DNA of 60,470 nucleotides from an uncultured Veillonella sp. (GCF_938010505.1 NZ_CALLVP010000065.1:1-60470); one strand, 5' to 3'; positions 43,266-53,084 are shown, counted from the stretch's first letter. Notes: generated by a model not told the origin, from the letters alone. Numbers and translations: made by a program.

Positions 43266-44501
43266 ATGCATTGTGCTCAGAAAATGACTCATAATATCTA
43301 CTGGATTGGTAGTAATGACTGGACAACAGAACGTTTCGAAAACTTATTCCCTATTCCAAATGGTGTTAGCTATAACAGCTATTTCATCGACGATGAAAAA
43401 ACTTGTGTCGTAGACTCTGTAGATGCTGAAATTCGCGAAGAGTACTTCGACAACTTGACTCACCTCTTAAATGGTCGTGAACTTGATTACATCGTTGTAA
43501 ACCATATGGAGCCAGATCATTGCCAAACATTGTTGGAAACATTGGAACGTTATCCAAATTGTAAAATGGTTGGTAACGCAACAACATTCCGCATGTTCGA
43601 ACAATTCTACAACACTCCAAAGCCAGAACAATACCATCAAATTAAAGAAGGCGACGAAATCTGTTTAGGTAAACATACACTTGTTTCCTACACTATGCCT
43701 ATGGTTCACTGGCCAGAAGTAACTTGTACATTCGAAAAATCTACAGGTACATTGTTCTCTGCAGATGCTTTCGGTACATTTGGTACTATTAACGGCAACA
43801 TTTTTGCTGACCAAACTGATTTCGTAGCAACTTACGAAGAAGAAGCTCGTCGCTACTACACAAATATCGTTGGCAAATACGGTCCTCAAGTACAAAATGC
43901 AATTCGCAAGGTTTCTTCTCTTGAAATCAAACGCATTGCTCCGCTTCATGGCCCAATCTGGCGTACACCTGAAACGATCGAATATATCTTACACAAATAC
44001 TTGCACTGGTCCAGCTACACAGCTGAGAAAAAAGGTGTTGTAATTGCCTTCGGTTCCATGTATGGTAACACTCGTGACATTGCTCAACAATTGGCAAAAC
44101 AATTGTCCCGCCGCGGTATTACTGATATCAAAATTTACGATGTTTCCAAAACAAATGCTTCCTACATCATTTCTGATGCTTGGAAATATACTAACTTGGT
44201 AACTATCGCACCAACATACAACTTGAGCTTATACCTAACTATGGAAAACTTCATCCACGAGTTGAAAGCCCTTAACTTCCAAAACCATAAGGTATCCATC
44301 ATCGGTAACCACTCCTGGGCTTCCGCTGCAATGAAAACAATGGTTTCCCACTTCGAAAACGACTTCAAAGATATTGAAATCGTATCTGAACCACTAGACA
44401 TCAAATCCTCTTTGAAAGAAGAAGACATTCCATTGATCGAAAAAATGGCAGACGATATCAAAGCTTCCATCGAAGCAGCCGAAATCAAAGACGTATTCTA
44501 A
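43266..44501 (+). CDS. A-type flavodiiron protein (O2/NO reductase)
   Basis: 411 aa. The metallo-beta-lactamase-like domain has diiron ligands in NHMEPDHCQTL (HxExDH), MPMVHWPE, SADAFG and PLHGPIWR. The C-terminal flavodoxin domain starts at about residue 255 (VVIAFGSMYGNTRDIAQQL). It reduces O2 to water or NO to N2O to protect an anaerobe, taking electrons from rubredoxin or a similar carrier. No rubredoxin domain is fused. AAAGGATTTTATT precedes ATG. It is a single gene. The 298-bp upstream gap carries TTTACA-N13-TGTAAA (from about 43202). Confidence 0.93.
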   Translation: MHCAQKMTHNIYWIGSNDWTTERFENLFPIPNGVSYNSYFIDDEKTCVVDSVDAEIREEYFDNLTHLLNGRELDYIVVNHMEPDHCQTLLETLERYPNCKMVGNATTFRMFEQFYNTPKPEQYHQIKEGDEICLGKHTLVSYTMPMVHWPEVTCTFEKSTGTLFSADAFGTFGTINGNIFADQTDFVATYEEEARRYYTNIVGKYGPQVQNAIRKVSSLEIKRIAPLHGPIWRTPETIEYILHKYLHWSSYTAEKKGVVIAFGSMYGNTRDIAQQLAKQLSRRGITDIKIYDVSKTNASYIISDAWKYTNLVTIAPTYNLSLYLTMENFIHELKALNFQNHKVSIIGNHSWASAAMKTMVSHFENDFKDIEIVSEPLDIKSSLKEEDIPLIEKMADDIKASIEAAEIKDVF

Positions 44502-44510
44502 TACGAATTA

Positions 44511-44543
44511 CAAAGCCGCCTAAACAGGCGGCTTGTTTTTTTA
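44511..44543 (+). terminator. terminator of the flavodiiron gene
   Basis: AAGCCGCC (44513-44520) pairs with GGCGGCTT (44527-44534), then GTTTTTTTA. Confidence 0.92.
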
Positions 44544-44661
44544 TATACCAGATTTACACAACTAAAACCAATCCCTAACCTTCGATTTATACCGGTTTAT
44601 CGCAATCAAAACCTATATTTCATAAGCCTTGTAAATATGCAATAATTCTACTATTTTTTGC

Positions 44662-44690
44662 TTGACATAAATCTAACTTTTTCATATACT
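44662..44690 (+). promoter_or_regulatory. promoter of tRNA-Ser
   Basis: A consensus -35 TTGACA (44662-44667), 17-bp spacer and -10 TATACT (44685-44690), about 31 bp before the tRNA. Confidence 0.85.
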
Positions 44691-44721
44691 ATACAAGTAC
44701 CTGTTACACAACAGAATACAT

Positions 44722-44812
44722 GGAGAGGTGTCCGAGCGGCTGAAGGAGCATGATTGGAAATCATGTGTGCGGTTATCCCGTACCCAGGGTTCAAATCCCT
44801 GTCTCTCCGCCA
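44722..44812 (+). tRNA. tRNA-Ser (GGA)
   Basis: 91 nt with encoded CCA. Acceptor GGAGAGG/TCTCTCC, anticodon stem CATGA/TCATG with loop TTGGAAA (anticodon GGA, reading UCC/UCU), and a long variable arm. Confidence 0.96.
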
Positions 44813-44816
44813 TAGT

Positions 44817-44849
44817 AAAAGCAGTGCTTATGCACTGCTTTTTTATTTT
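44817..44849 (+). terminator. terminator of tRNA-Ser
   Basis: AAAAGCAGTGC and GCACTGCTTTT form an 11-bp stem ending in a T-rich tail. Confidence 0.9.
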
Positions 44850-44933
44850 CTACGATAAAAAAGTGATTTGTATAACGCTACTTTTATATCATTGTCGCAT
44901 GATTTTATAAATAAAAATACTATTCCAGCACAC

Positions 44934-44970
44934 AAAACGGCTATTCAAGTTAAACTTGAATAGCCGTTTT
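44934..44970 (-). terminator. terminator of the homocysteine methyltransferase gene
   Basis: A stem of 17 bp (AAAACGGCTATTCAAGT with its complement) around a three-base loop, 20 bp past the stop codon. Confidence 0.85.
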
Positions 44971-44989
44971 ATCTATGTATCACATCATA

Positions 44990-46015
44990 TTAATTATGAA
45001 TTTTTTTAGCAATATCACCGATAATCTCAGGTGTCGTTCTACAACAGCCACCAATGATTTCAGCCCCAGCTTTTCGCCATACTTCAACGTAGTCTACAAA
45101 TGATGCAGGATCTCCAAACCAAGTCTTAGTTTTACTATCATAGCTTTCACCAAGATTAGGATATACAGCAATCGGTTTATCTGTAACCGTTCGAATATCT
45201 TTAATCAAAGATTCTACATGTTCAGGTTTACTACAATTAATACCAATCCCCGTAATAGAATGTACCTTATCAATCATTTGTGCGCATTTAATGATGGTTT
45301 CACCACTAGAAACATGGTGACTATCCTTACAAGAAAAAGCAATCCACCCGGGAATACCTTTTGATGTAAACGGATCAGACATAGCTCTTGCGATAGCAAT
45401 AGCTTCAGCATAAGACGGTATAGTTTCAAAGGATAATATATCTGGATTTTCTTCACAGAATAATGCTAATCGAGGAATGTGGAATACCTCTAGATATTCT
45501 GTTTGCACATCAGGATAACCACGGTATTCAGAACCATCCGCCAAGAAAGCGCCATAAGGTCCTACAGAAGCTGCCACCAACGGTTTAGGTAAAGCACCTT
45601 CAGAAAAATATCTAACCCCCTCAGGAGTCTCTTCACCAAGCGTAATACCACGCAATGTAAGTGCCCCACTCGCCTTGGCTTCTAAAAACTCATTACGAGC
45701 TTGCACAGCTAAACGAACAGATAATTTAACTAGCTCTATCGCCTCTTCCGTGCCATAACCTAAGCCTTTAAAGCCTGCTACTGTCGCTTGATAGCCAGAG
45801 CTTTGAATGATATCGGCGCCAGCAGCCAAATAAGAAATATGTATTTTCTTAATAATATCTGGCTGATCCATGAGAACTTTAGCAGACCACAACTTATGTT
45901 GGATATTACAGCCATAACGCTCTAATTCGGTCCCTAAAGCTCCATCTAAGACGAGGGCGCCCTTTTCCTTAATAATATCTAAAAATGCACTTCGTTTAGC
46001 CATCATATCACCCAT
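44990..46015 (-). CDS. mmuM: homocysteine S-methyltransferase (MmuM-like)
   Basis: 341 aa, one domain. It opens VLDGALGTELERYGCN, and the zinc site is formed by a Cys in IGINCSKPEHVESL and the pair in EIIGGCCRTTPEII. It methylates homocysteine from S-methylmethionine or SAM to make methionine, and lacks B12 and folate domains. The start is uncertain: several ATG codons lie within 20 bp. The ATG at 46015 is best spaced from GAGG. It is a single gene; no S-methylmethionine permease is adjacent. Confidence 0.88.
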   Translation of the reverse strand: MGDMMAKRSAFLDIIKEKGALVLDGALGTELERYGCNIQHKLWSAKVLMDQPDIIKKIHISYLAAGADIIQSSGYQATVAGFKGLGYGTEEAIELVKLSVRLAVQARNEFLEAKASGALTLRGITLGEETPEGVRYFSEGALPKPLVAASVGPYGAFLADGSEYRGYPDVQTEYLEVFHIPRLALFCEENPDILSFETIPSYAEAIAIARAMSDPFTSKGIPGWIAFSCKDSHHVSSGETIIKCAQMIDKVHSITGIGINCSKPEHVESLIKDIRTVTDKPIAVYPNLGESYDSKTKTWFGDPASFVDYVEVWRKAGAEIIGGCCRTTPEIIGDIAKKIHN

Positions 46016-46091
46016 TCTATACATACCTCATATAACCTGAGGCTTACCTAGCATATTATATCAAATAATACATTCTGGTACTATCTACAAA

Positions 46092-46877
46092 CTATTTTAA
46101 TACCTCTGCTGGAGGCTCCTTACCAAACCATTTCTTATAAATTTCTGCGTATTTGCCATTTGCTTTGATTTTAGCCAAACCATCATTGATTTTATTAAGC
46201 AACTCTGTATTGCCTTTTTTCACAGCAATGCCTAATGGCGCCGCATCATAATCTTCTCCAGTGACCTTTGCGATACCTTTGCCCTTACCATTAACATAAT
46301 ACTCGTTTACCGGTGTATCATTGATAACTACATCGACGCCTTTATTTTGTAGTTCTAAGAAAGCATCGACGATGATATTAAACTGACGTACCTCGGCATT
46401 TGGAATCTTACTAGCAATCTCTGCACCAGTAGAACCAATAGACACACCAATGCGTTTCCCTTCTAGATCCTTAAAGCTGTTAATATTGGTGTTATCAATG
46501 TTAACAACGAGACCATTACCTGCAATATAGTACGGTTTACTAAAATCAACGGATTTTGCTCGTTCTTCAGAAATAGTCATATCCGAAATGGCGATGTCGA
46601 TTGTATTACTTTGTAGTGCTGGTAAAAGCGCATCAAAGTTCAAATTTTGAATATCTGTTTCTATGCCCTCTTCTTTAGCGATAGCATTGATAATATCAAT
46701 ATCAAAACCAGCTAGTTTACCACTATCTTTATCTTTAAAACCAAACGGTGCATAGGTCGCATCAGTACCTACGCGCCATACCTTCTGACTATTACCTGTA
46801 TTACCACAGCCAGCGATTAATAAACTACTAGCAATGGTGAAAGCTCCCAATAGAGCTGCTATTTTCTTAAATTTCAT
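46092..46877 (-). CDS. amino-acid ABC transporter substrate-binding lipoprotein
   Basis: 261 aa. The lipobox SLLIAGCG gives a lipid-anchored protein. The family 3 solute-binding fold follows (WRVGTDATYAPFGFKDKDSG in part, LAGFDIDIINAIAKEEG, ISDMTISEERAKSVDFS, IGVSIGSTGAEIA). It binds a polar or basic amino acid in the periplasm. No permease or ATPase gene is beside it, so it probably shares a transporter encoded elsewhere. AAGGGTAGTAAC precedes ATG. Confidence 0.92.
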   Translation of the reverse strand: MKFKKIAALLGAFTIASSLLIAGCGNTGNSQKVWRVGTDATYAPFGFKDKDSGKLAGFDIDIINAIAKEEGIETDIQNLNFDALLPALQSNTIDIAISDMTISEERAKSVDFSKPYYIAGNGLVVNIDNTNINSFKDLEGKRIGVSIGSTGAEIASKIPNAEVRQFNIIVDAFLELQNKGVDVVINDTPVNEYYVNGKGKGIAKVTGEDYDAAPLGIAVKKGNTELLNKINDGLAKIKANGKYAEIYKKWFGKEPPAEVLK

Positions 46878-46970
46878 GTTACTACCCTTATTTGGCTCCG
46901 TTCTATCTAGAAACAGAGCTCTTCTTAATCAACTAATATATTTATACTTACACTTATGAGCATAATAAAA

Positions 46971-46992
46971 ATAATACCTCTAGAGGTATTAT
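46971..46992. promoter_or_regulatory. perfect 22-bp palindrome, possible operator
   Basis: ATAATACCTC and GAGGTATTAT face each other around TA. It is 94 bp upstream of the binding-protein start. AGGTATTATA recurs at 47047-47056. Confidence 0.45.
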
Positions 46993-47101
46993 AGTTTTAT
47001 GATAACATTCGATATAGTTATGGTCAATAAATCCGACTATACCAATAGGTATTATATAAGTATAGCTTTTAACTATATCAAAAAGAATATTTCTATGTAT
47101 A

Positions 47102-47150
47102 TAAAAAGACCGCCTTTACCAAGCACAGATGAAACTTGATAAAGGCGGTT
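47102..47150 (-). terminator. terminator of the OPT gene
   Basis: ACCGCCTTTATCAAG pairs with CTTGGTAAAGGCGGT (one G-T pair), followed by CTTTTTATA on the minus strand. Confidence 0.88.
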
Positions 47151-47226
47151 ATCCCCAAGATGGAGAATTCCAAGCTATTTAAAATAAATAAGGAATTCAC
47201 TTTATTGAGGATTTACTATATTTAAT

Positions 47227-49164
47227 TTATTTAGCATGTTTAGTTTTTATATACATAGCTACCTTGTACAAGAACGTACAGAGTAACAAGTACATTACGA
47301 TACTAAGGTATGTCGCTTCAGGTGTTTCTACCCAAGCCTCTGCAAATACATCAACACCTGCAATGCGAAGTACCGCACTGAACAAGGAGCCAATAGCACC
47401 ACCGGCTACTAGGCCAGAGGCAATTGTACTACCTTTGGAGAAGCGAAGATCTGTCAATTCTTTATCTTTTGTACTATTTTGTACAAAGTACGCAATCAAA
47501 CCTCCGATAAGTAATGGTGTATTAATTTCCATTGGCAAGTATGTGCCCAAGGCAAATGCCAACGGCGGAACTCTTACCATCCACAAGATAATTGCAAATA
47601 ATGCACCAGCCATGTAAAGAGGCCATTGAGCACTACCACCAGTCATCATTGGCTCAATGATGGCGGCCATAGCGTTCGCTTGAGGTGCATTTAATGCGTG
47701 ATCTCCTACAAATCCATAAGCATCGTTCAAAAGAATCATAACACCTACAGAAAGTACGGCACAAAGAATAGTACCAACGATTTGCCATTGTTCCATTTTC
47801 TTAGGGGTAGCACCTGTCATATGTGCCACCTTAAGCTCAGACATGAAGTTACCAGCCATCCCAATAGTAGTACCGATAAAGGATGCCATCATGAGGACTG
47901 CAATCATACCGATCTTACCAGTCATACCTGCTGCGGTTAAGCATACAGCGGAGATGATAATCATAAAGATTGTCATACCTGAAACTGGTTCTGTACCTGT
48001 ATAAGCGATAGAGCTAATCCCCACTACAGATAATAGGAAGGACATAATAAGAACAATTAAGAACGCTACAATTGTTTGTCCGAAGCTTTCAGCATACATA
48101 AAATGGAAATATGCTGCAAATAAAACTGTACATAACAAGATGCCAGCACCAATCCAAGATGTAGGTACATCACGTTGTGTACGAAGCAAATTAACATCTA
48201 CAGTTTTAGAACTAAAGATATCAAGCACTGCATTTTTAACAACGCTAGCTACTACTTTGGACATCGTAATTAGACCGATGATACCTGCCATAGCGAGCAT
48301 GCCGATACCAATATGGCGAACATAATCGAGGAATACCTTGCGAATTGGGGCCTCGCCCAATGGAACTGCATGACCGCCAATTTGCATAATATGTTCAGGT
48401 GCTAAATAGTACACAATCGGAATACATACAAACCAAGAGAAGAAAGAACCGGCTGCAATGATAGCCGCATAGCGAAGGCCCGTGAAATAACCAAGGCCAA
48501 GCAATGCTGCATCAGTATCTACCGCTGCAGTTAGCTTAGTTTGATCTGCAAGAGCTGCCCCCCACTTAAAGGTAGCAGTGCGAATAACCTCTTGCCACCA
48601 CCCTAAACTATTAAGAATAAAGTCATACACGAGAGCAATTAAACCAGAGCCAAGCATAAGTTTTGCTTTGCTACCTTCATTACTCATCAATACTTCCGCT
48701 GCAGCACGACCACTGGGGAACGGATACACATAGTGCATTTCTTCAACGAAATAGCGGCGAAACATAACGCATAATAAAACACCTAAAACGCCGCCAAGAA
48801 TGATAGGGATCGCCATTTGTACAAAGGATACATCTGTTACATTCCAGATGTAAAGGGCTGGCAAAAAGAACATAGCCCCTGCTAATGTGTTCGTACTAGA
48901 ACTAGCGATAGCTTGAATGTGTACGGTTTCAGCAAAAGCATTTTGTCGCTTTAAAATAACTGCTGTACCCATAGCAAGTACAGATACTGGTGCAAAGGCA
49001 TCTACTGTTTGACCGATTTTCAAACATAAATAGCCAACAGCCAGTGTGAAAACTGCCGCATAGAACAAGCCCCAGAAGACTACATATGAGTTGATCTCTA
49101 CGTAATCCTTCTTAGGATCTAACACCGGTTCTACGGGCGGAATGGTATGAACTTCGTCCGACAT
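47227..49164 (-). CDS. OPT family oligopeptide transporter
   Basis: 645 aa with about 15 hydrophobic segments. Early OPT signature segments are visible (SVLAMGTAVIL, TNTLAGAMFFLPALYIW, YPFPSGRAAAEVLMS), and PPLAFALGTYLPM lies near the C-terminus. It imports oligopeptides with protons; some prokaryotic members carry metal chelates. Soluble C-terminal domains are absent. The start is ATG at 49164 with AGGAGG seven bases upstream. Peptidase T is encoded divergently from the neighbouring promoter region, fitting peptide uptake and use. Confidence 0.92.
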   Translation of the reverse strand: MSDEVHTIPPVEPVLDPKKDYVEINSYVVFWGLFYAAVFTLAVGYLCLKIGQTVDAFAPVSVLAMGTAVILKRQNAFAETVHIQAIASSSTNTLAGAMFFLPALYIWNVTDVSFVQMAIPIILGGVLGVLLCVMFRRYFVEEMHYVYPFPSGRAAAEVLMSNEGSKAKLMLGSGLIALVYDFILNSLGWWQEVIRTATFKWGAALADQTKLTAAVDTDAALLGLGYFTGLRYAAIIAAGSFFSWFVCIPIVYYLAPEHIMQIGGHAVPLGEAPIRKVFLDYVRHIGIGMLAMAGIIGLITMSKVVASVVKNAVLDIFSSKTVDVNLLRTQRDVPTSWIGAGILLCTVLFAAYFHFMYAESFGQTIVAFLIVLIMSFLLSVVGISSIAYTGTEPVSGMTIFMIIISAVCLTAAGMTGKIGMIAVLMMASFIGTTIGMAGNFMSELKVAHMTGATPKKMEQWQIVGTILCAVLSVGVMILLNDAYGFVGDHALNAPQANAMAAIIEPMMTGGSAQWPLYMAGALFAIILWMVRVPPLAFALGTYLPMEINTPLLIGGLIAYFVQNSTKDKELTDLRFSKGSTIASGLVAGGAIGSLFSAVLRIAGVDVFAEAWVETPEATYLSIVMYLLLCTFLYKVAMYIKTKHAK

Positions 49165-49409
49165 AGTAAAACCTCCTAACAAAAAAGTACAAACGTATAA
49201 CTATTCACCTTTATACTAACACGGTACTATACATGGTTCAATGGTTTTCTATGCACTATGCGAATATAATATCTCACGCCCTATAAATAATTATTTTGCA
49301 TTTTTAGCGCCCCTGTTCTACAATGAAAGTATATTAAGAATCTCTATTATGTAACAGCATTGAATACTGCACTGTATAATACGTATGTTTACTTACGAGG
49401 AGGCTCATT

Positions 49410-50633
49410 ATGGAATCAATGGTCGAACGTTTTGTACGCTATACAAGCATAAATACACGGTCTAATGAGGAAAGTACAACCATTCCTAGTACTCAAACTC
49501 AAGTAGACTTTGCTATGAATGTGCTCGTTCCTGATTTAAAAGCAATCGGTTTAGATGAGGTTATTTACAATCGTGAAAATGGTTTTGTCATCGGTACGCT
49601 CAATGCTAATACAGATGAAAAAGCTCCTGCTATCGGCTTTATTGCGCATATGGATACAGCCGATTACAACGCTGAAAATATTAAGCCTCGCATCGTAGAA
49701 AACTATGATGGCGGTGATATTTGCCTTAACGAAGAACATCAAATCTTCACCCGTCGTGCAGATTTTCCAAATCTAAAAAATTATATTGGCAAATCCTTAG
49801 TTGTAACCGATGGTCTAACACTTCTTGGCGGTGATGACAAGGCAGGTATCTGCGAAATCATGGAAGCTCTCGCCTACCTCGTGGCTCACCCAGAAATTAA
49901 ACACGGTAAGATTATGTGTGCTTTCGGTCCAGACGAAGAAATCGGTACTGGTGCAGACCACTTTGATGTTAAACAATTCCCTGTGGACTATGCTTACACT
50001 ATCGATGGTGAAAGCTTGGGCCAACTTGAATACGAAACCTTTAATGCTGCAGGCGGTACCGTTACCCTTAAAGGCGTTTCGGTTCACACAGGCACAGCTA
50101 AAGGCATTATGATCAACTGTGCTAAATTAGCTATGCAATTCGATACTTTATTACCAGGAGCAGCCGTTCCTGAGCACACCTGTGGTCGCCAAGGTTTCTT
50201 TATGCTCATGAGCATGGAAACACAAGTAGATACTGGTAAAATGAATTACATTATCCGCGACCACGACAAGGAATTGTTCGAAGCGAAAAAAGCCTTTTTC
50301 CTACAAGCTGGCCAAACATTAAACGAAATTTATGGTCGCGAAGTATGTGAAGTGACTGTAAAAGACCAATACTACAACATGTACGATGTCATCAAAGACA
50401 ATATGGAATGCGTAAACGTAGCCAAAGCAGCTATGGAAAAGGCTGGCATTACACCTCTTTGCGATCCTATCCGCGGCGGCACAGATGGTTCCAAAATCTC
50501 CTTCATGGGTATTCCTACGCCAAATATTTTTACAGGTGTAGAAAATCTACATGGTCGTCATGAATTTGCATGTATCGATGATATGAAGAAAGCCGTTGAA
50601 GTTATCGTCAATATCGTAAATATTGAAAAATAA
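49410..50633 (+). CDS. pepT: peptidase T (tripeptidase)
   Basis: 407 aa, family M20B. Metal ligands are visible in FIAHMDTADYNAEN, GGDDKAGI, CAFGPDEEIGTGADHFD and TIDGESLGQLEYETFNAA, with the last His in LHGRHEFACIDDM. It removes the N-terminal residue from tripeptides. GAGGAGGCTCATT precedes ATG. It diverges from the OPT transporter across 245 bp, a logical pairing of peptide import and hydrolysis. Confidence 0.96.
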   Translation: MESMVERFVRYTSINTRSNEESTTIPSTQTQVDFAMNVLVPDLKAIGLDEVIYNRENGFVIGTLNANTDEKAPAIGFIAHMDTADYNAENIKPRIVENYDGGDICLNEEHQIFTRRADFPNLKNYIGKSLVVTDGLTLLGGDDKAGICEIMEALAYLVAHPEIKHGKIMCAFGPDEEIGTGADHFDVKQFPVDYAYTIDGESLGQLEYETFNAAGGTVTLKGVSVHTGTAKGIMINCAKLAMQFDTLLPGAAVPEHTCGRQGFFMLMSMETQVDTGKMNYIIRDHDKELFEAKKAFFLQAGQTLNEIYGREVCEVTVKDQYYNMYDVIKDNMECVNVAKAAMEKAGITPLCDPIRGGTDGSKISFMGIPTPNIFTGVENLHGRHEFACIDDMKKAVEVIVNIVNIEK

Positions 50634-50773
50634 TAACATTAGTAAAGCAGTACTAAAATACATTTGTCGAATATTATATTAAACCCAAATGCTTTAACAA
50701 GCTTAAATCCTAAAATGAGCGCTAACATAAGAATAACTTCAGATGTTCAGACGTTAGAAAAAGTTAATACTCA

Positions 50774-50811
50774 AAAAGGACTATACGAATATCATTTCGT
50801 ATAGTCCTTTT
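50774..50811 (-). terminator. terminator of the MFS gene
   Basis: A 16-bp stem AAAAGGACTATACGAA with TTCGTATAGTCCTTTT around a six-base loop, T-rich on both sides. It sits between pepT and the MFS gene. Confidence 0.9.
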
Positions 50812-50821
50812 AAGTTACATT

Positions 50822-52072
50822 TTACGCAAGCTTACTATTGCGTTTAAGATTTCTAATTTCTTCCTCTTCAGCACGAGCTTTTAGAGAAAGATCTTTTTCA
50901 GTCCCTACATAACGACCGTAAAATAAATAGTAAGCTACAAGCGCAAGGAGTGCTACTACAACAGTTACATGGAACATGCTAGTATAACCTACAACCTCTT
51001 TTATAGCACCTAAAATATATGGCCCAAAGCCAAGCCCCATATCCAATGCAATGAAATATGTAGATGTAGCGACCCCAATTCGGTGAACAGGCACAATTTT
51101 TACGGTTACCGCTTGACCGTTAGACATGAATGTACCATAACCAAGTCCAACAAATACAGCAGACAAAAGGACTAACCATGTAGAATGAGCAATTGATAAT
51201 AAGAAAATACCAAGCGCCAAAGATACAAAACAAGGATAAAGAACAAAGTTTTCCCCTTTCATATCAAAGAGAATGCCTAATAAAGGTCTTGTTATAGTAA
51301 TAACCACCGCATATACAACGAAGAAGAAGGTTCCCGCCATAATAAGATCTAAATCTTTTGTGTAGGCCGCCATAAATCCAATAACACCTGAGTACGCAAA
51401 GCCTACAAGTGCAGAAACAAGACTAATCGAGTTCATACGCGGTTCAATATAATCGGAAATTTTAATTCCCTTATGTACTTCGGAATCAATATTAAGCTTA
51501 GGTTCGTTAAACTTCATAATAACAGAGCCGATACCACAAAGAACAATGAGGCCTACACAGAACGCAATAATAAAATCATAACCAAAGTTATGAAGCATTA
51601 AAATACCTAAGAATGGACCTACAGCAGCAGCAAGAGATGTAGATAAGCCATAATAGTTAATACCTTCCCCACGGCGCGATATCGGAATAATAGCTGCTAC
51701 GATAGTACTTGTAGCTGTAGATGTAATACCATAAGCAAAGCCATTTAGGAAACGAACACTATCAAGAATCAACAAACTTGGTGTGTAAAAATACATCGCC
51801 GTCGAAATTAAGTAAATCAACAGCCCTAAATACAACATCTTACGACAGCCTAAAACACTTATAAACCGTCCCGCCAATAAGCGAGCTACAACGGTACCGA
51901 TAATATAAATACCAACCGCTAAACCAGCTTGGCTCGCCGTAGCATGCAGATTATCTTTTGCTACAACAGCAATAATAACGATCAGTAAATAGTAAATCAA
52001 AAATACTAAGAAATTAATCAAAGTATCGAGAACAAAAGATTTTGTCCATAAGGCATCGTTAGCCTTATCCAT
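50822..52072 (-). CDS. MFS transporter
   Basis: 416 aa, about 12 membrane segments, with the loop 2-3 motif GRFISVLGCRKMLYLGL. It looks like a drug or metabolite efflux member of the major facilitator superfamily; the substrate cannot be predicted. The start is ATG at 52072 with GGAGT seven bases upstream, after a promoter and an inverted repeat. It is a single gene. Confidence 0.88.
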   Translation of the reverse strand: MDKANDALWTKSFVLDTLINFLVFLIYYLLIVIIAVVAKDNLHATASQAGLAVGIYIIGTVVARLLAGRFISVLGCRKMLYLGLLIYLISTAMYFYTPSLLILDSVRFLNGFAYGITSTATSTIVAAIIPISRRGEGINYYGLSTSLAAAVGPFLGILMLHNFGYDFIIAFCVGLIVLCGIGSVIMKFNEPKLNIDSEVHKGIKISDYIEPRMNSISLVSALVGFAYSGVIGFMAAYTKDLDLIMAGTFFFVVYAVVITITRPLLGILFDMKGENFVLYPCFVSLALGIFLLSIAHSTWLVLLSAVFVGLGYGTFMSNGQAVTVKIVPVHRIGVATSTYFIALDMGLGFGPYILGAIKEVVGYTSMFHVTVVVALLALVAYYLFYGRYVGTEKDLSLKARAEEEEIRNLKRNSKLA

Positions 52073-52097
52073 AATATCAACTCCAGTTTCTGAAATA

Positions 52098-52131
52098 ATT
52101 GTCAACCACTTTATGACAATGGTTAATTATA
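52098..52131 (-). promoter_or_regulatory. MFS promoter with overlapping inverted repeats
   Basis: TATAAT on the minus strand (52126-52131), with TTGTTT 16 bp before it. Just downstream, ATTGTCA-N9-TGACAAT (52098-52120) forms an operator-like dyad between the -10 and the ribosome site, a repressor position. Confidence 0.5.
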
Positions 52132-52255
52132 GACCTCTCATTTCAAAAAACAAGAATTAAATTGTTATATATCTTATAAATTTTATTAATAATAATCGCT
52201 ATGCAATTATATAGAACAAGTTATATGCCATTTTAAAAACTTATATAATTTTACG

Positions 52256-52328
52256 ATAATAAAACACCTCTAATAATTAAGATGAGTCCAGAAGACCCAA
52301 AACTAACTATCAAAGGTGTTATTATTAC
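52256..52328 (-). terminator. terminator with long loop after the UDG-like gene
   Basis: AACACCT (minus strand, near 52319) pairs with AGGTGTT (near 52265), followed by TTATTAT. The ~45-base loop includes a GGGTC/GACTC helix. It is less certain than the other terminators. Confidence 0.5.
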
Positions 52329-52330
52329 AA

Positions 52331-52924
52331 TTATTTTGTTATTAATCCACAAGCTTTAAAAAAGTTCTTATACGCTTCAGCCTTTTTCGCTAGGCTCAAT
52401 GGATAAGCCCGCGATGTAGATGGCAATCGTGTTAACGTTAACTCACGACCGTTAAACACATAGGGTATAGTTTCACCAGTTTTAGGTAACTTTACCTTCT
52501 CCTGTAAAAGGCTTAGCAATACTTCTGTAGCCTTACCACCAGTAGTGCCGATATGTTTACATTCTGGAACTTGTTTTAATACCTCAGCGAGAGGTACAGG
52601 CTCAACTACTTTCAAAAAGGCATCGGATGCATTCCCCTTTTCTCGGATTGCTTTTAAAACCGTAGGACATGAGGCGATGCCAATTTCAGATAAAAAAGAT
52701 TTTATCTTGTCCGCATCAAAAGCCTTTTCCTCTCCTTTTCTAAAGTAATCCTTATCGTCAAAGAATACGATACCATACACACGCCACATATCATTTAGAA
52801 AGTTAGGATAGTGAAATTCCATAGATCGTTTTTCAGAAGCTGGCGGGAATGTTCCCATCGTCATTACCGTCGCATTCTTCGGTAAGAATGGCGGAAATGG
52901 CCGTGTTTCAATTATGTCTGCCAC
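52331..52924 (-). CDS. uracil-DNA glycosylase superfamily-like protein
   Basis: 197 aa. An early loop MGTFPPASEKRSMEFHYPN, then NDMWRVYG, and a late LPSTSRAYPLSL segment resemble the two active-site loops of the UDG fold in its MUG-like branch. It lacks the classic GQDPYH or GINPG forms, so substrate and activity are uncertain. The start is GTG with GGAG ten bases upstream. It is a single gene. Confidence in a DNA-repair role is moderate. Confidence 0.65.
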   Translation of the reverse strand: MADIIETRPFPPFLPKNATVMTMGTFPPASEKRSMEFHYPNFLNDMWRVYGIVFFDDKDYFRKGEEKAFDADKIKSFLSEIGIASCPTVLKAIREKGNASDAFLKVVEPVPLAEVLKQVPECKHIGTTGGKATEVLLSLLQEKVKLPKTGETIPYVFNGRELTLTRLPSTSRAYPLSLAKKAEAYKNFFKACGLITK

Positions 52925-53084
52925 TGATCATCAACTCCTTTCACAATCTATTATGAACTGAACGTTCAATATAACAAATGAGCTATGTCACATATAGCAA
53001 ATACCATAACCAAACCATATTAATGACTAGTTTACGCTAATTACAAAGGCATTCTAAAGGCCAAAGCAATGTAACTATAACCTA

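Larger units (their letters stand above)
46878..47226. other. 349-bp gap upstream of the binding-protein gene
   Basis: It contains a GC-poor 5' leader with a small hairpin at 46895-46922, the 22-bp palindrome at 46971-46992, a partial copy of its right arm at 47047-47057 and the OPT gene terminator at 47104-47150. No gene is visible. Confidence 0.55.
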
